Source of the DNA: Takakia lepidozioides
Lineage: Eukaryota > Streptophyta > Takakiopsida > Takakiales > Takakiaceae
NCBI GenBank assembly: GCA_030704615.1
Contig: CM060731.1
Coordinates: 17,854,001-17,918,000 of the forward strand
Direction of reading: 5' to 3'
Length of the DNA: 64,000 nt
Shown piece after piece: positions 22,540-32,424 of this stretch. Each line of letters begins with the position of its first letter. The first letter of the stretch is position 1. The notes below the pieces were generated by a model. That model ran no database searches and was not told the DNA's origin. It saw only the letters and a program-made list of their open reading frames with translations. The position numbers were made by a program, and so were the translations under genes.

Positions 22540-23806
22540 AGTATTGCTGGGGCATCCATATGATGCTGTTGTCCATCCTTCCGGGATACTTCGTACTAAC
22601 AGGCAGCAGAAAATTGTTTGCGAGAGTTTTTTTTGTCCATGATGGGTTCGCGCTTGAAGTCATCGGCAGTGACACCTTCAGCAACATCAAGGCTTTCCTT
22701 ACTGCTGTAAGACACCTCCATCAAAGAATTTCAAGTCAACTGTTTCTGTAGTTCTTGGGTTGCCCATATATTGTTGTGTTGTTTGCTAAATATCTGGGTG
22801 CCATTGTTTGTAGGTGTCGGCTGGCAAGGAGTCCATTGTCTATGGCACAAAAAGCCCCTTTGCGGCTGACCTTGTCATTGTAGATGTACCGGAGGGTCTT
22901 GCTGTCCCTGGCATATTGCCTTCAAATGGAGTTCCTGCTTGGAATGTGGCGGATGAGAAATTCTGTTCTTGGGCCTTTGCATTTTGTAACAACTTCGTTG
23001 CTGATGATAGAGCACTCCTTTGCTTGCAATCCATCAGCAAGGACTCCACTAAAACATTGGCAAAATATCTTAAGGCCGGTGGGTTCCAGGTGTTCAAAAC
23101 ATGGTACATTGCAAATTCGATGCCTCTAACCAATGCGGACCGCAAAGACCGCATGGGGAGTTCTTTCATGTTTGCAACATGCTTACTGTTATTCTATTGA
23201 TAATGGATGTTTCAGAACTATCACTCGCATGTTGTACTTATGGAAATTTCATTCTGCTCAATGTTAGTATTGTGGTTTGCAGACGGCTTTGTTTCAGGTC
23301 GTCTTGTTGACCAAAATAGTGATGGCAAGTTCATCTCAACCATTTCAGTTGCGGTCAGATGGGGAGTTCATTGACGTGCACGTTGAGCCTGTCGAGCAAG
23401 ATTTGCTTTTCAATCCCATCACACAGAAATGCAGCCTGAAGAGGTCTGATGGATCTCCTTGGCGGGGTGCTAGAGAAAAGAGTCATGCTCTTATGCAGAT
23501 TCTTATAGAGGCATGCAGTCCTTATGCATCTCGTGTTGTTGACTTGACAGCTTAGATAGGTACATTGTGCCTTCAGAATTGACTATTTCCCTTTGTTCAT
23601 CTCCATGTCTCTTTGTGTGTATTTTAGAGTGCTCTACTAAAATATGTGTAGTGCATCCATTTCATCTCTTTCATCTTTTTGGAGTAGGAGCAACTCTGCA
23701 CGCATGCGAAGCAGTAGATCGTCATGTGTTTGCAACGGAGGGTGATGAGGACCTTTTCATTGCTCCCCTTGCTATAGGAGTAGTAGTTAGGGGAGGAACA
23801 GCTTAA
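22540..23806 (+). pseudogene. DNA N4/N6-methyltransferase-like gene, decayed
   Basis: Four exon-like blocks are visible: about 22,540-22,706, 22,814 to about 23,168, 23,282-23,559 and 23,688-23,806. The second carries ADLVIVDVPEG, at the place of the catalytic DPPY motif of beta-type amino-methyltransferases, here degenerate. The third ends EKSHALMQILIEA...VVDLTA and the fourth begins ATLHACEAVDRHVFATEGDED, which together form the SAM-binding motif (DLxAGxGATL...E.D). Motif IV before motif I is the order of that class. A TAG at 23,554-23,556 replaces the residue after DLTA, where a Gly is expected. An eight-T run near 22,627 shifts the frame between CESFF and VHDGF. These breaks, and the weak catalytic motif, suggest decay or loss of activity. 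I infer the family from motifs only. Confidence 0.5.
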
Positions 23807-26079
23807 TCAGCGTGAGACCGAGCCTATTTCTGATCCATCCGCGGATTGTGCCATTGACGAGTTCATGACCTGTAAGTAAGTCTGCCCTCCTCGATGCTCA
23901 AATTTTCTGCCTTTACATTGCCTCATCTCTTTTTCTCTGATAGTCTTTGTTTCTCAAGCACTTACATCAAAGCATGGATTTGCAGGAGTATTTGTGTTAC
24001 ACAGAAGCACACATCATGCTATCATATGCAACAATGGACACATGAGCCTGCACAATTGTTGTGGACAACATATTTTGTTGTTTTCTATTTTTGATGGTTT
24101 CCTTTGCCATAAAGGAAGGATGAAAAGATAAGGAAATCATTTCTTTACGCAGGGTAATGCCCGCCCTGGGGTCAGGCCCTTAAATCCAGGAATGCCCTCC
24201 ACTCAGGGCATTACCCTATACATATTGCATTCCTGAGCCATGTGCATGGGAGGTTGGATAGCATGTGGGAAGGCTCACACCTGGACAAGTCCTGTTCATG
24301 TGAGCAGAAGAGGATATACCAAAAATTCCAAGAATCTTTCCAAAAAACTAAAATGTGTTCATGCCAGATGAAATGTGAAACTTTTCGAAATTTCAAGCCA
24401 TGCAGCCAGGGCTTTGGGAATTTTCCAATTCCTTAAACCATGCTCTGTGATTAATTGTTGCATTTTCTATCATGTGATGTTGTCACTCATAGCAGTCCCC
24501 AATGTGCAAAAGTATTCATAGTTCATTTTGTTTCATCCATGAAACTATTGGATAATGACCTACCGTAACAATCGCTTAAAGTTTCATTAGCAAAATCAAT
24601 CAACCTGACATCAAGTGACACCTCGTCAATGATGATTTCATCCACTTTTTCCTTAATACAATCTTGGAAAATCTAGATTCTTGATTTATTTCACTTTGCG
24701 AAACTTATGGTGTGTCTTATTATATGAACTGTTTGATATTTGTGTTTTTTGGTGCTGTTGGTATTTTGACTTTGTTTTCCGTATCATGTTATTCTTTTGC
24801 AGAATACCAAATTTATAATTATATGGAACTAGGAACTTGTAAATATACAGTAAAAGAGCCTACTCGCATGTATGAACCCTATGTTTGTCCTTCATAATCT
24901 ATTTCGGTGGAAACATCGGTATCCTTTTGCTGTTTTTTGTGCTCACACCTCCATTTTTTGGGCTCATGTGAGCTGTGCTAAAGTTCTATCAACCCTCCTG
25001 CATGGTAGGAGTCTAAGGGGATTGTGTAGTCCGGTGGTTTACCTTAGAATATATCAGCATTGCAGAGGTTGAACCATCTGGATGTAGGGTGTGATAAAAG
25101 TAGTTTTTGGAGTTGCCAAACTCCTTGATTATGTCTAGATATTTGGAGACCATGTAGCATTGGGTGTTTGCAATGTAGGAGAAGAAGCGGCCATATATCT
25201 ATTTGGGGTTGAGCGGAGCACATCATGCAAGGTTTGGTAGGGTATAAAGTAGGCCCAAGCAGATTATGTCTTTGGTTGCCCATGTACCGTAGACCTTGGG
25301 CAAGTTCAACAATCATATGTCGAATTTTTATTTTATTTTGAAAATTTCATTTCAACATATGGAATATTATGACAAACATGGATTTTTATTTCTTTCGATA
25401 TCCAAATGGGTTGATAACGAAGGAAAAAATGACCTTGGTGCCATCAATATATTAAGGAAGGTAGTTTGATTGTTTTAATTGTTTGTTTGTATGCACATTG
25501 GTATGTTGTGATCTCCCAAACAGGCTGCAAGCGGGTTCTTAATACCGCTTGAAAGCCCTCAATGAGTAGGGGTGCATCGAGGTAGTTGCATAATTTTTGG
25601 ATCCACGGTGTGGGAGATATCAAATTTCAAGTATTTTAATTTTGTCACTGGAAATTCATGAAAAATAGCAAATTGGATTTTTTCTGGAGTATTGGCCATT
25701 CATTTGTCTTTTGGTACACATGGTGATAAATTATGTGCTCAACGCCGAAGGCCACACTAGTGAAGTCTGAACAAGTAAGGGAGCAACCGCCCGGAGTCCC
25801 AACATACTACCAAGGCCTGATGGGACCAGCAAGGGGTCATTGATCCATTTTCCGAAAAACAAAACAAACAATGGGGCCGGGTATGCATCCGGTTGATATC
25901 CTAATGGCTCTACACCCGACCCACGAGTGGTGTCCACCTTCCAAACAGAAGGCAAAGCCCTTTGGGATGAGGCGATACCCTAAGTTACGCTTGCTATGGC
26001 AAGAGTCTTCCTCTTCCTCCTTATAGATGGCTGAAGACTTCAATCTGTATGACAGTGCAGGTTTTATTCTTTTTCCTTA
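23807..26079. other. no gene recognised
   Basis: Apart from one short inverted repeat near 24,151, this AT-rich stretch shows only short frames without known domains. Confidence 0.5.
24151..24217. repeat. short inverted repeat
   Basis: AGGGTAATGCCC on the left pairs with GGGCATTACCCT on the right, with further partly complementary G/C-rich sequence inside. It could form a hairpin of about 65 nt and may be a very small MITE or a structured RNA element. Confidence 0.6.
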
Positions 26080-26297
26080 GTTAAAGGAAACCTGGGACCC
26101 ACTGCCCACAATTTCAGGCCCTTGAGGAGGGGGACAAATAGCCCCCTTCCATCTAAAGGCCATGAGACACACAAGACGCACTACACACAGGCAGGCCGCC
26201 GCAAACAATCCACATACGGGGCAGGGCGGCGGATTTGAACCCTGAACCACGAGGGTGACACACTATGCACTTAACAGCTGAGCTACCAGCCGATGTG
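26080..26297 (-). mobile_element. tRNA-derived SINE
   Basis: On the minus strand the head reads GGCTGGTAGCTCAGCTGTTA (Pol III A box within) and about 30 bases later GGTTCAAATCC (B box). The T-arm stem does not pair properly, so this is not a working tRNA. A non-tRNA body of about 150 bp follows, ending in an A/T-rich stretch near 26,080. A tRNA head with A and B boxes joined to an unrelated body is the usual SINE layout. Confidence 0.7.
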
Positions 26298-26618
26298 CTT
26301 TTCTCTTCTTAAAGAGGGTGAGCTTCAACTAGGCTTTGTGTTGTTCCGCACTACTAGCAACGACTTATGAGAACAACGTCTAGATAGATGGGCTATATTC
26401 AAGTTTTATGAATAGATGAACATTTATTGGCTGTCTAAATCAATGGAGAAAATGTGGTCAAAGGACCTTACACCCTGACAAGCCTCCGATTGTTGTGGTG
26501 TGCTGAACCATGCTCTCTAGTTTTCCCTCCCTCTTATGTTTTGCCAAAGCAAGGGAGCCCATTGCAATTTGAGGCTTGTTTCATTTGATATTAATTTGAC
26601 CGATGTAATGACTTGTAA

Positions 26619-27074
26619 TGGCCAGATCTCTCCTCATCTAGAAATCTCCTTATTCATCCAAAGCGGTGATACTCATTCATAGTATATTTTTTTGGCGTAA
26701 GTACCATTAAAAGCTCTTACAATCGTACCCTAGCCAGGGTTAGTTATGGCTTTTGGCTGCATCTTGGCCATTCAATAGATCTAGGGATATGATGAGGCAC
26801 CGTTGGCTCAGCCTGTCACGCCTCACCACGCGGCGTGAAGGCATGCAGCTAGGGTTTGTATAAAGCGGCGGCCTGACCTTGTGTCAGGCAGCTCATGTAC
26901 CCTGGTGTATGTAGATGTGTAAAGCTGTCTAATTGTGATATGTGTGTATGATTTTCTGTTAGTTCGCTTGTTGAGATCTTCCTCTCGCGTGCATGCACGC
27001 TCCTCTTGCCTTGCCCCTATTATTTTGAAGAACACTTGAGAGGATAGGCAAATATTCCTCCTACTTCTTTTATA
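26619..27074 (+). mobile_element. 5' LTR of the outer Gypsy element
   Basis: It matches 50,182-50,637 with scattered differences. It starts TGGCCAGATC, has TATAAAG at 26,859-26,865 and ends in CTTCTTTTA. The position before the accessory ORF and gag fits a 5' LTR, although the usual CA end is not clear. Confidence 0.7.
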
Positions 27075-27075
27075 G

Positions 27076-27092
27076 TGGAGGCGGCGGGTATT
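27076..27092 (+). other. candidate primer-binding site
   Basis: TGGAGGCGGCGGGTATT starts with the TGG expected opposite a tRNA CCA end and lies two bases after the LTR. I cannot name the tRNA. Confidence 0.3.
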
Positions 27093-27122
27093 TTCCTTGA
27101 TCATTTAAACGGTGTGCTTAGG

Positions 27123-27772
27123 TTAACCCTTAAATGCCCAGTGCCATAGTTTGACTTTTTCAGAAAACATGACCCCTTAAGTGAAAAAAAGGTGTAACTT
27201 TCAGAAAATTAACTTTTTAAAGAACTTGACCGCGCTTTAGGTGCGTACCTTCCTCCTGCATCCACCTGCTGAATTTGAGGCCAATCAGCCCCAGATCCAC
27301 AAAATGCCACCGTTGAAAGTGGGCCCCATTATTGGGGCCCTTTTGAGAAACATATCCATTTTTGGTAATTTTCTAAAGATTTGAGTGACGGGATCAAATG
27401 GGATTGAGGCGAAATTAGCAGGGTTTCATCCTCTTGAGATCCCTCATCCAACAAGCCAAAAAGTATCCAATTTGGCCAATGCATGTGATGTTGCCACTTG
27501 GTCAAACCTGGGAAAATTCTCCCTCTCTCACACACGTGTGAAGAATGAAACAACGAGAATTACCTTTATCAAATCGTGACCCCCCTGCTTGCGTGATGAG
27601 ACCTCTTTGCAACTTGGCAGATCCGAGGCAATCGGGCAATGAATCTTGGTGTGCCAGGTGCCCAAGAACACTATATTTTTTTTTCACACAATTCCATGGA
27701 GAATGCAAAAAGTTATTCAGATTTTTGTAAACCCAAAAGCCCGAAACGGGCTACTGGGCGTTTAAGGGTTAA
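27123..27772. mobile_element. piggyBac-like MITE with TTAA target sites
   Basis: TTAA lies at both ends (27,123-27,126 and 27,769-27,772). The element between them (642 bp) starts CCCTTAAATGCCCAGTG and ends, read from the other strand, CCCTTAAACGCCCAGTAG. TTAA duplication together with CCC...GGG ends is the signature of the piggyBac superfamily. No transposase frame is present, so it is non-autonomous. It sits in the leader of the outer Gypsy element. Confidence 0.8.
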
Positions 27773-27838
27773 GATTAAGAGCTCCTCGGTGTCTTATAAA
27801 GATGGCGGAAGCCCGCCACCCTTCAGTGTATTTGCTTA

Positions 27839-29149
27839 GTGTTGAGTTCTCTCCATGCTTGCTCGTTGCTTATGTTTCAGGCTATGGCGTCTCATGTGTC
27901 GATTACTAGAAGTGTTGTTAATCGTGAAGGAGTGCGCTTGCATGTAGAGCTTGATCTGGTCATTTCACTTTTTGCTTCATCTGCTAACCCTCTTTCTTCC
28001 AGCACACCGCCTGGCACTCTTGCCTTGCCGGTGTTGCTGGTGCGTGGAGATAATGCTATTGATTCAGGTCTTCTTGTCCGCTTGAATTCACCTAGTCCTA
28101 GTGAAGAAGCTAATCTAGCTGCAACCGAAGCTTGGTCACCAAGCACTAAGAGGTCTGGTTCATTGGATAGTTGTGATCCCGAGTATTATAACTTTGATAA
28201 CTATCACGATCCAGGGCCCGATTACGTTTGTCCCAGAGAGCAGGAACGAGAGTTTGAGAGGGACATAGCACGTTCACAGGAGTATGATGCTACAATGTGT
28301 AACTTACTTTCTATTGATCAATTTTGGTTTGACAAAATAGAGATTACGGTGCAACGGGACATATCCTACTTTACTGAGAGTCAAGTTTTGGCGCCAAGAC
28401 GACCTAACTCTGACCCGGCGGTGATCGCTACGGACTCTCTCTCTTTGACAAGGCAGGCTGTGGCGTCGAGGAACGCTGCTCGTCTGTCTCGTGACGTGGT
28501 CAAGTCCCATTTCTTGAATCATCAGATCCTGTCGTGGAAAGAACTGGGGCTTCACCTTCCTTTATCTATTGAACGTGTTCACCGTGATTGGCTGGTCTCC
28601 TCCTTTGTCGAGCCATCTTGGCTGTCGTTAGCTCTCCGAGGTACGGGCTTTCTCATTCACGTCTTCTTCGTTTTCATCACAAGCCAAGCAAGGGTCTGCC
28701 ACCGTCGATCGACCTGCTTCAAGGACTGTCGTCGGATAGTCTGTTTGGCCAAGGTTCCGACTTTGTCATTTTGCCAGGGACTTTGTTTGACGATCAACGG
28801 CTTGTCAGACCTGAGGTGCTTGAAAATCTTGATCACTTTCCTGTTGAATCAGTGCTATCTCGCATTTGGGAGAATGAAAACTCTACCTGTGTGTCTTTTT
28901 GGGTTAAGACCACGAGTACGTGGAAATGGTGGGCGCTCTCCATGCACGATTCTGACTCTCACGACATCACCAAGGCGATCTCATGTTCAACCTGGCCTAG
29001 AATTAAGCCGGGTGATCGTGGTATTGCGGGCTGCTGTAGCGGGTTGCTGCCCATCCCTGTTCACCGACTTTGGCTTAATCAGAACTTTTGTTGGTATTCG
29101 TTGCTTCCAGGTTATCTCTCTACTATTCCTATATCTTGGCATAGTTTAA
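27839..29149 (+). CDS. accessory ORF of the outer Gypsy element, unknown
   Basis: A 436-codon frame lies between the 5' LTR and gag. Residues 1-210 look coding: hydrophilic, with acidic stretches such as CPREQEREFERD, and no known domain. Beyond about 28,650 the frame becomes hydrophobic and Cys-rich, while the frame one base over (28,588-29,205, SKGLPPSIDLLQGLSSDSLFG) looks more like protein, so a frameshift or splice near 28,640-28,690 is likely. Ordinary Ty3/Gypsy elements have only a short leader here. It may be an extra gene of this family or a captured host exon. Function not recognised. Confidence 0.4.
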   Translation: MLSSLHACSLLMFQAMASHVSITRSVVNREGVRLHVELDLVISLFASSANPLSSSTPPGTLALPVLLVRGDNAIDSGLLVRLNSPSPSEEANLAATEAWSPSTKRSGSLDSCDPEYYNFDNYHDPGPDYVCPREQEREFERDIARSQEYDATMCNLLSIDQFWFDKIEITVQRDISYFTESQVLAPRRPNSDPAVIATDSLSLTRQAVASRNAARLSRDVVKSHFLNHQILSWKELGLHLPLSIERVHRDWLVSSFVEPSWLSLALRGTGFLIHVFFVFITSQARVCHRRSTCFKDCRRIVCLAKVPTLSFCQGLCLTINGLSDLRCLKILITFLLNQCYLAFGRMKTLPVCLFGLRPRVRGNGGRSPCTILTLTTSPRRSHVQPGLELSRVIVVLRAAVAGCCPSLFTDFGLIRTFVGIRCFQVISLLFLYLGIV

Positions 29150-29159
29150 TCAAAACAAA

Positions 29160-29993
29160 ATTTTCTTGTTCGTGTTTGGGCTCGTTGCTTTGTGTTGTAT
29201 GGTAGAAAACACTGTTAGTACTTGGCTGAGGTCTGGGCGACAACGTGTTGCGATGGATACTCCCGATCTGGCCACAACAGAATCAGGCTCTGTCAAAGTC
29301 ATAGACGCGGGTCTTCCACCACCTGTAGGTAATTTGAGAGATAATCCGCGAATGCAACATGGGGTGGTAAGTCTAGATGAGGGATCGCCTCTACCAGAGG
29401 CCAGTCTCTATACTGATTTTTTTAGTGAGGATGGTATTGTTTCCTAAGAATTGGGTGATGTTCAGGTGACGCCCGCTGGTCTCACAACGATAGTGCAATC
29501 TGATGTTCCAGGGGTCACTATGTTGCCTAGCAATGGGCCTGTCGTGCCCAGCCCTATCCAGAATACACCATGGGAGAAGACTTTGATAGATATCTCCAGG
29601 TGTTTGAAGTAATTGCGAATGTGAATGGTGTGCCTGAGAATTTTAAAATGACAATCTTTATAATGAGCATGAAGGGACCAGCCCGTGACTTGTTGCATGC
29701 AGCTGTCATGGATAACCCCCATCTCACTTGGGCTTCCTTTGTGGAATGAGCTAAAACCCTGTTCAAGCCTCTTGAACGATCCTTGGACTGCTTCACCAAA
29801 TTGAGCTGCAGGACTTACCAGCCAGGGGAGTCCTTGTGGAAGTATTACATGGATCTAAAATTTGCTGCTGCAGAAAATATCATTGATCTATCAGAACGTG
29901 ATCCTATGGTCAAGACTTACTTTCTTCTTGGCTTGCCCCATGTTATTCAAAATTGGGCCCAACGTCATCATTTTGTTAATGACAAAACTATGC
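29160..29993 (+). pseudogene. outer Gypsy gag, N-terminal and core part
   Basis: The capsid-type core is visible at 29,570-29,993: RYLQVFEVIANVNGVP, MKGPARDLLHAA, then WKYYMDLKFAAAENI and KTYFLLGLP. This resembles retrotransposon gag (Retrotrans_gag type). A stop at 29,445-29,447, a frame change near 29,610 and a TGA at 29,747-29,749 break it. The frame stops at ACTATGC (29,993), where chromovirus sequence of opposite orientation begins. The continuation is found at 41,431. Confidence 0.75.
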
Positions 29994-30838
29994 TTTCCAC
30001 GTGACATTGTCGCCGCGTGGCCTATCCTACTTCTTTTCCGGTCGAAATGAGTCACCCTCCCGCCGGGTCTTCTTGTGGTGCAACTCCGTACGGCCTTGTC
30101 TTTCGCCCCTAGGGACATCCGAGAAACATTCAGCCTTCTCAATTGCCTCGTTCAAAGTCTTGGGTGGCTTTTCCTCCAATTTCCGCCTGGCCCATGGGGC
30201 CAGTCTCGCCACAAAGTTGAAGACCATTTCTGGTTCTGCCATGTCCGCAACTTCGAGCAACAGCACATTGAAAGCCTGAACATATCCCCGAATGTCATCC
30301 GTTTGCTTCAGATTCCTCATCTTGTCCCAGGCGAGCCAAGACGCGTTGAGGGGCACAAACTGTCTCTTCATCAGTTCCTTGAACCCACTCCAGTTCAAGG
30401 TTTCCGGGTTTGGGCCTCGGTCGTAAAGGCGTTTCTGCCACCATTGTTGAGCATAACCCCTCAAATAAGTGGGAGCCACTTCCACCCGATCCTCGTCACT
30501 CAACTTGGCCGCCCGGAAGTATTGCTCTAGTTCCAAGAGCCATGTGTTGAGTGCCTTCCAATTTCAGACACCCTCGAAGATGTCGGGTTCCTTAGGCTTC
30601 ACCTTAAACTTTGCCTTAGTGGAAGTGGCATTAGCCGCCTTGAACACATCTTTCAACGTCCCGCCAAACTGCGCCAACAACCCTTCCCAAAAGGCTGCTG
30701 GCATGGGAGGCATCTGTTGGTCTGGCGGAGCTCTTAGGGATTCCTCGGGCTCCGACTCCTCATATTCCTCCCGTTCTTGAGCGGCCTCGTTTTCAAAAGC
30801 ATGCATCGCTTCCTCAAATGGCCGCTTCGGTGACACGT
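29994..30838 (-). pseudogene. chromovirus copy 2, gag 5' part
   Basis: On the minus strand this matches the N-terminal third of gag of the intact chromovirus (30,839-37,812): [47 protein letters not shown] and [13 protein letters not shown]. It has a stop at the FEGV/NWKAL position (about 30,567). Its leftmost base corresponds to about 36,120 of the intact copy, inside gag. Its upstream end continues on the far side of the nested intact element, at 37,813. Confidence 0.88.
30834..30838. repeat. 5-bp target-site duplication of the intact chromovirus
   Basis: CACGT here equals CACGT at 37,813-37,817, on the other side of the element. Confidence 0.9.
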
Positions 30839-31563
30839 TGTCGCGCACCTCACTTCGGTAAACTCCCCTTCAAGTCATAGTTACTCGCTTTGATGCGCGC
30901 GCCTGACTCCCAACCTGGCCGCCGGGCCAACTTGGAGCTTCGGCTGCTCACCGGGACATAACGGTCCCCCTTCGCTTCCCTCTAAAACCCTCCACCTAAT
31001 TGGGACTAGGAGAATTCCCTTTGGTAGATGGCAGTCCGGAACAGCTCCCCACTCTTTGGTCGCTTTCCGGCTCGCTCGCTTACTCACTAGTTTTTGGTCA
31101 CCAACGGGCTTGCACCGTTCTCGGGGTTACTACTCCCTATATATACTTCTGTAGCTGTCCGCGGGGGTTTCACAACCAGCCATGCCATTTTATGGCGAAC
31201 CACCACGAAGACCCTCGACTCCCGGTGGTGAGTCGCGGTGAGTCGTGGCCCTCTCACCACGACCCCATTGGGCCGTGATGAGTCCCAAGACTCCCCACGA
31301 CTCCCACCACGAGGTCTCCACCCTATGGTGAGTCCTATGCCACCCCCACTAAGACCCGCTAAGCTACCACCACCCCTTGTGGAGCCACCCCCACCGCAAC
31401 CCGGTGTGCAGGGCTCCTCCTAGTGAGCGCCTCCGCCTCCTTGAGTGCCTTGGACACTCAAGGGCGCTTCAGCCCCCCATACCTATCGCTGCCGCTGCCC
31501 CCACCACAGGGGCAGCCCCTCATGTGTCCCGACCCCCCGCCCTCAAGGCAAAGGGCCGCGACA
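30839..31563 (-). mobile_element. 3' LTR of the intact chromovirus (LTR A)
   Basis: 725 bp, TGTCGCGGCC... to ...GTGCGCGACA on the minus strand, with TGTCGCG/CGCGACA inverted ends. It is nearly identical to 37,088-37,812. Confidence 0.92.
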
Positions 31564-32424
31564 CACACCCCTACCAACAAGGAGTCGATGTCCTCATCGA
31601 CTTGTCCATTTTGTAGAAACGAACATCCAAGTTGTGGCGTCCCACATCAAGGTATTTGTTTCCGCACCATGGCGTCCCATGGTAAAGAACCAAACCCCAC
31701 ACTTGACTCTACTCTCCACTAGCTAGTTCGGCCGACTTCCTCCAAGTCCCGGCCAAGGGTGGAGCCTCTCCAGCTCCTCCCAGTGCACTCTTCTTGGCCT
31801 ACTTCAAGGCCAAGGAACGATCCTCCCCGAGGATCGAATCGCCTTACTGCAACAACATTGCTTGCGATCGCTCATGATGCCGCTTTTGGCATCACCTTGA
31901 GCAAGGGTTCACCTGGAACCCTCTTTGACTAGGAAGATAACCTTGAACCAACCGTGCGCCCCAATCACTACAATTGGGTCCGCCTTGGAATGCTGGCCTG
32001 AGGTACGGGAACACGCCGAAGCCGCACTACGACTTCGTCCCGAGGCTACACGATTATAGTACGTGAACGGAAGCACGTAGCTTCTGCGTTAGCCCGCACT
32101 ACAAGGCAACCCCCTCGGTAGCGCATTTATAGTACGCGCACGCGCCAGGTGCGCACTAGCACGTGAACTCCCAAAGAAGGCGCAAGTTTCCTTGCCCCTT
32201 GGATGGGAGTCACCCGATTTCGGCACTGCGCAAACACACGATTAACCCAATTTACCTCTCCCACTTTTGTAAGCTAGCATGCATTCTACACACTAGCCAA
32301 CCACACCATGCATCACCATTCCAAACACAATAGGACGCACAATATTTGGAACCCATTTCCTTTATAACAAATTTTTGTACAATACAAGTTTTTGCAATCG
32401 GATTCCTGAGCTAGCTAAACCGGG
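31564..32424 (-). other. 3' untranslated region of the intact chromovirus
   Basis: About 860 bp lie between the gag-pol stop and the 3' LTR. The part next to the LTR reads TTGGTAGGGGTGTG on the minus strand, a likely polypurine tract. The same region is found in copy 2 at 45,630-46,558. Confidence 0.75.

Noticed and set aside
26220-26297. Functional tRNA gene on the minus strand
   Set aside because: A and B boxes are present but the T-arm and acceptor stems do not pair; a SINE head fits better.
31238-31726. Pro/Ser/Arg-rich open frames
   Set aside because: They lie within LTR sequence and recur in every LTR copy; the composition explains them.
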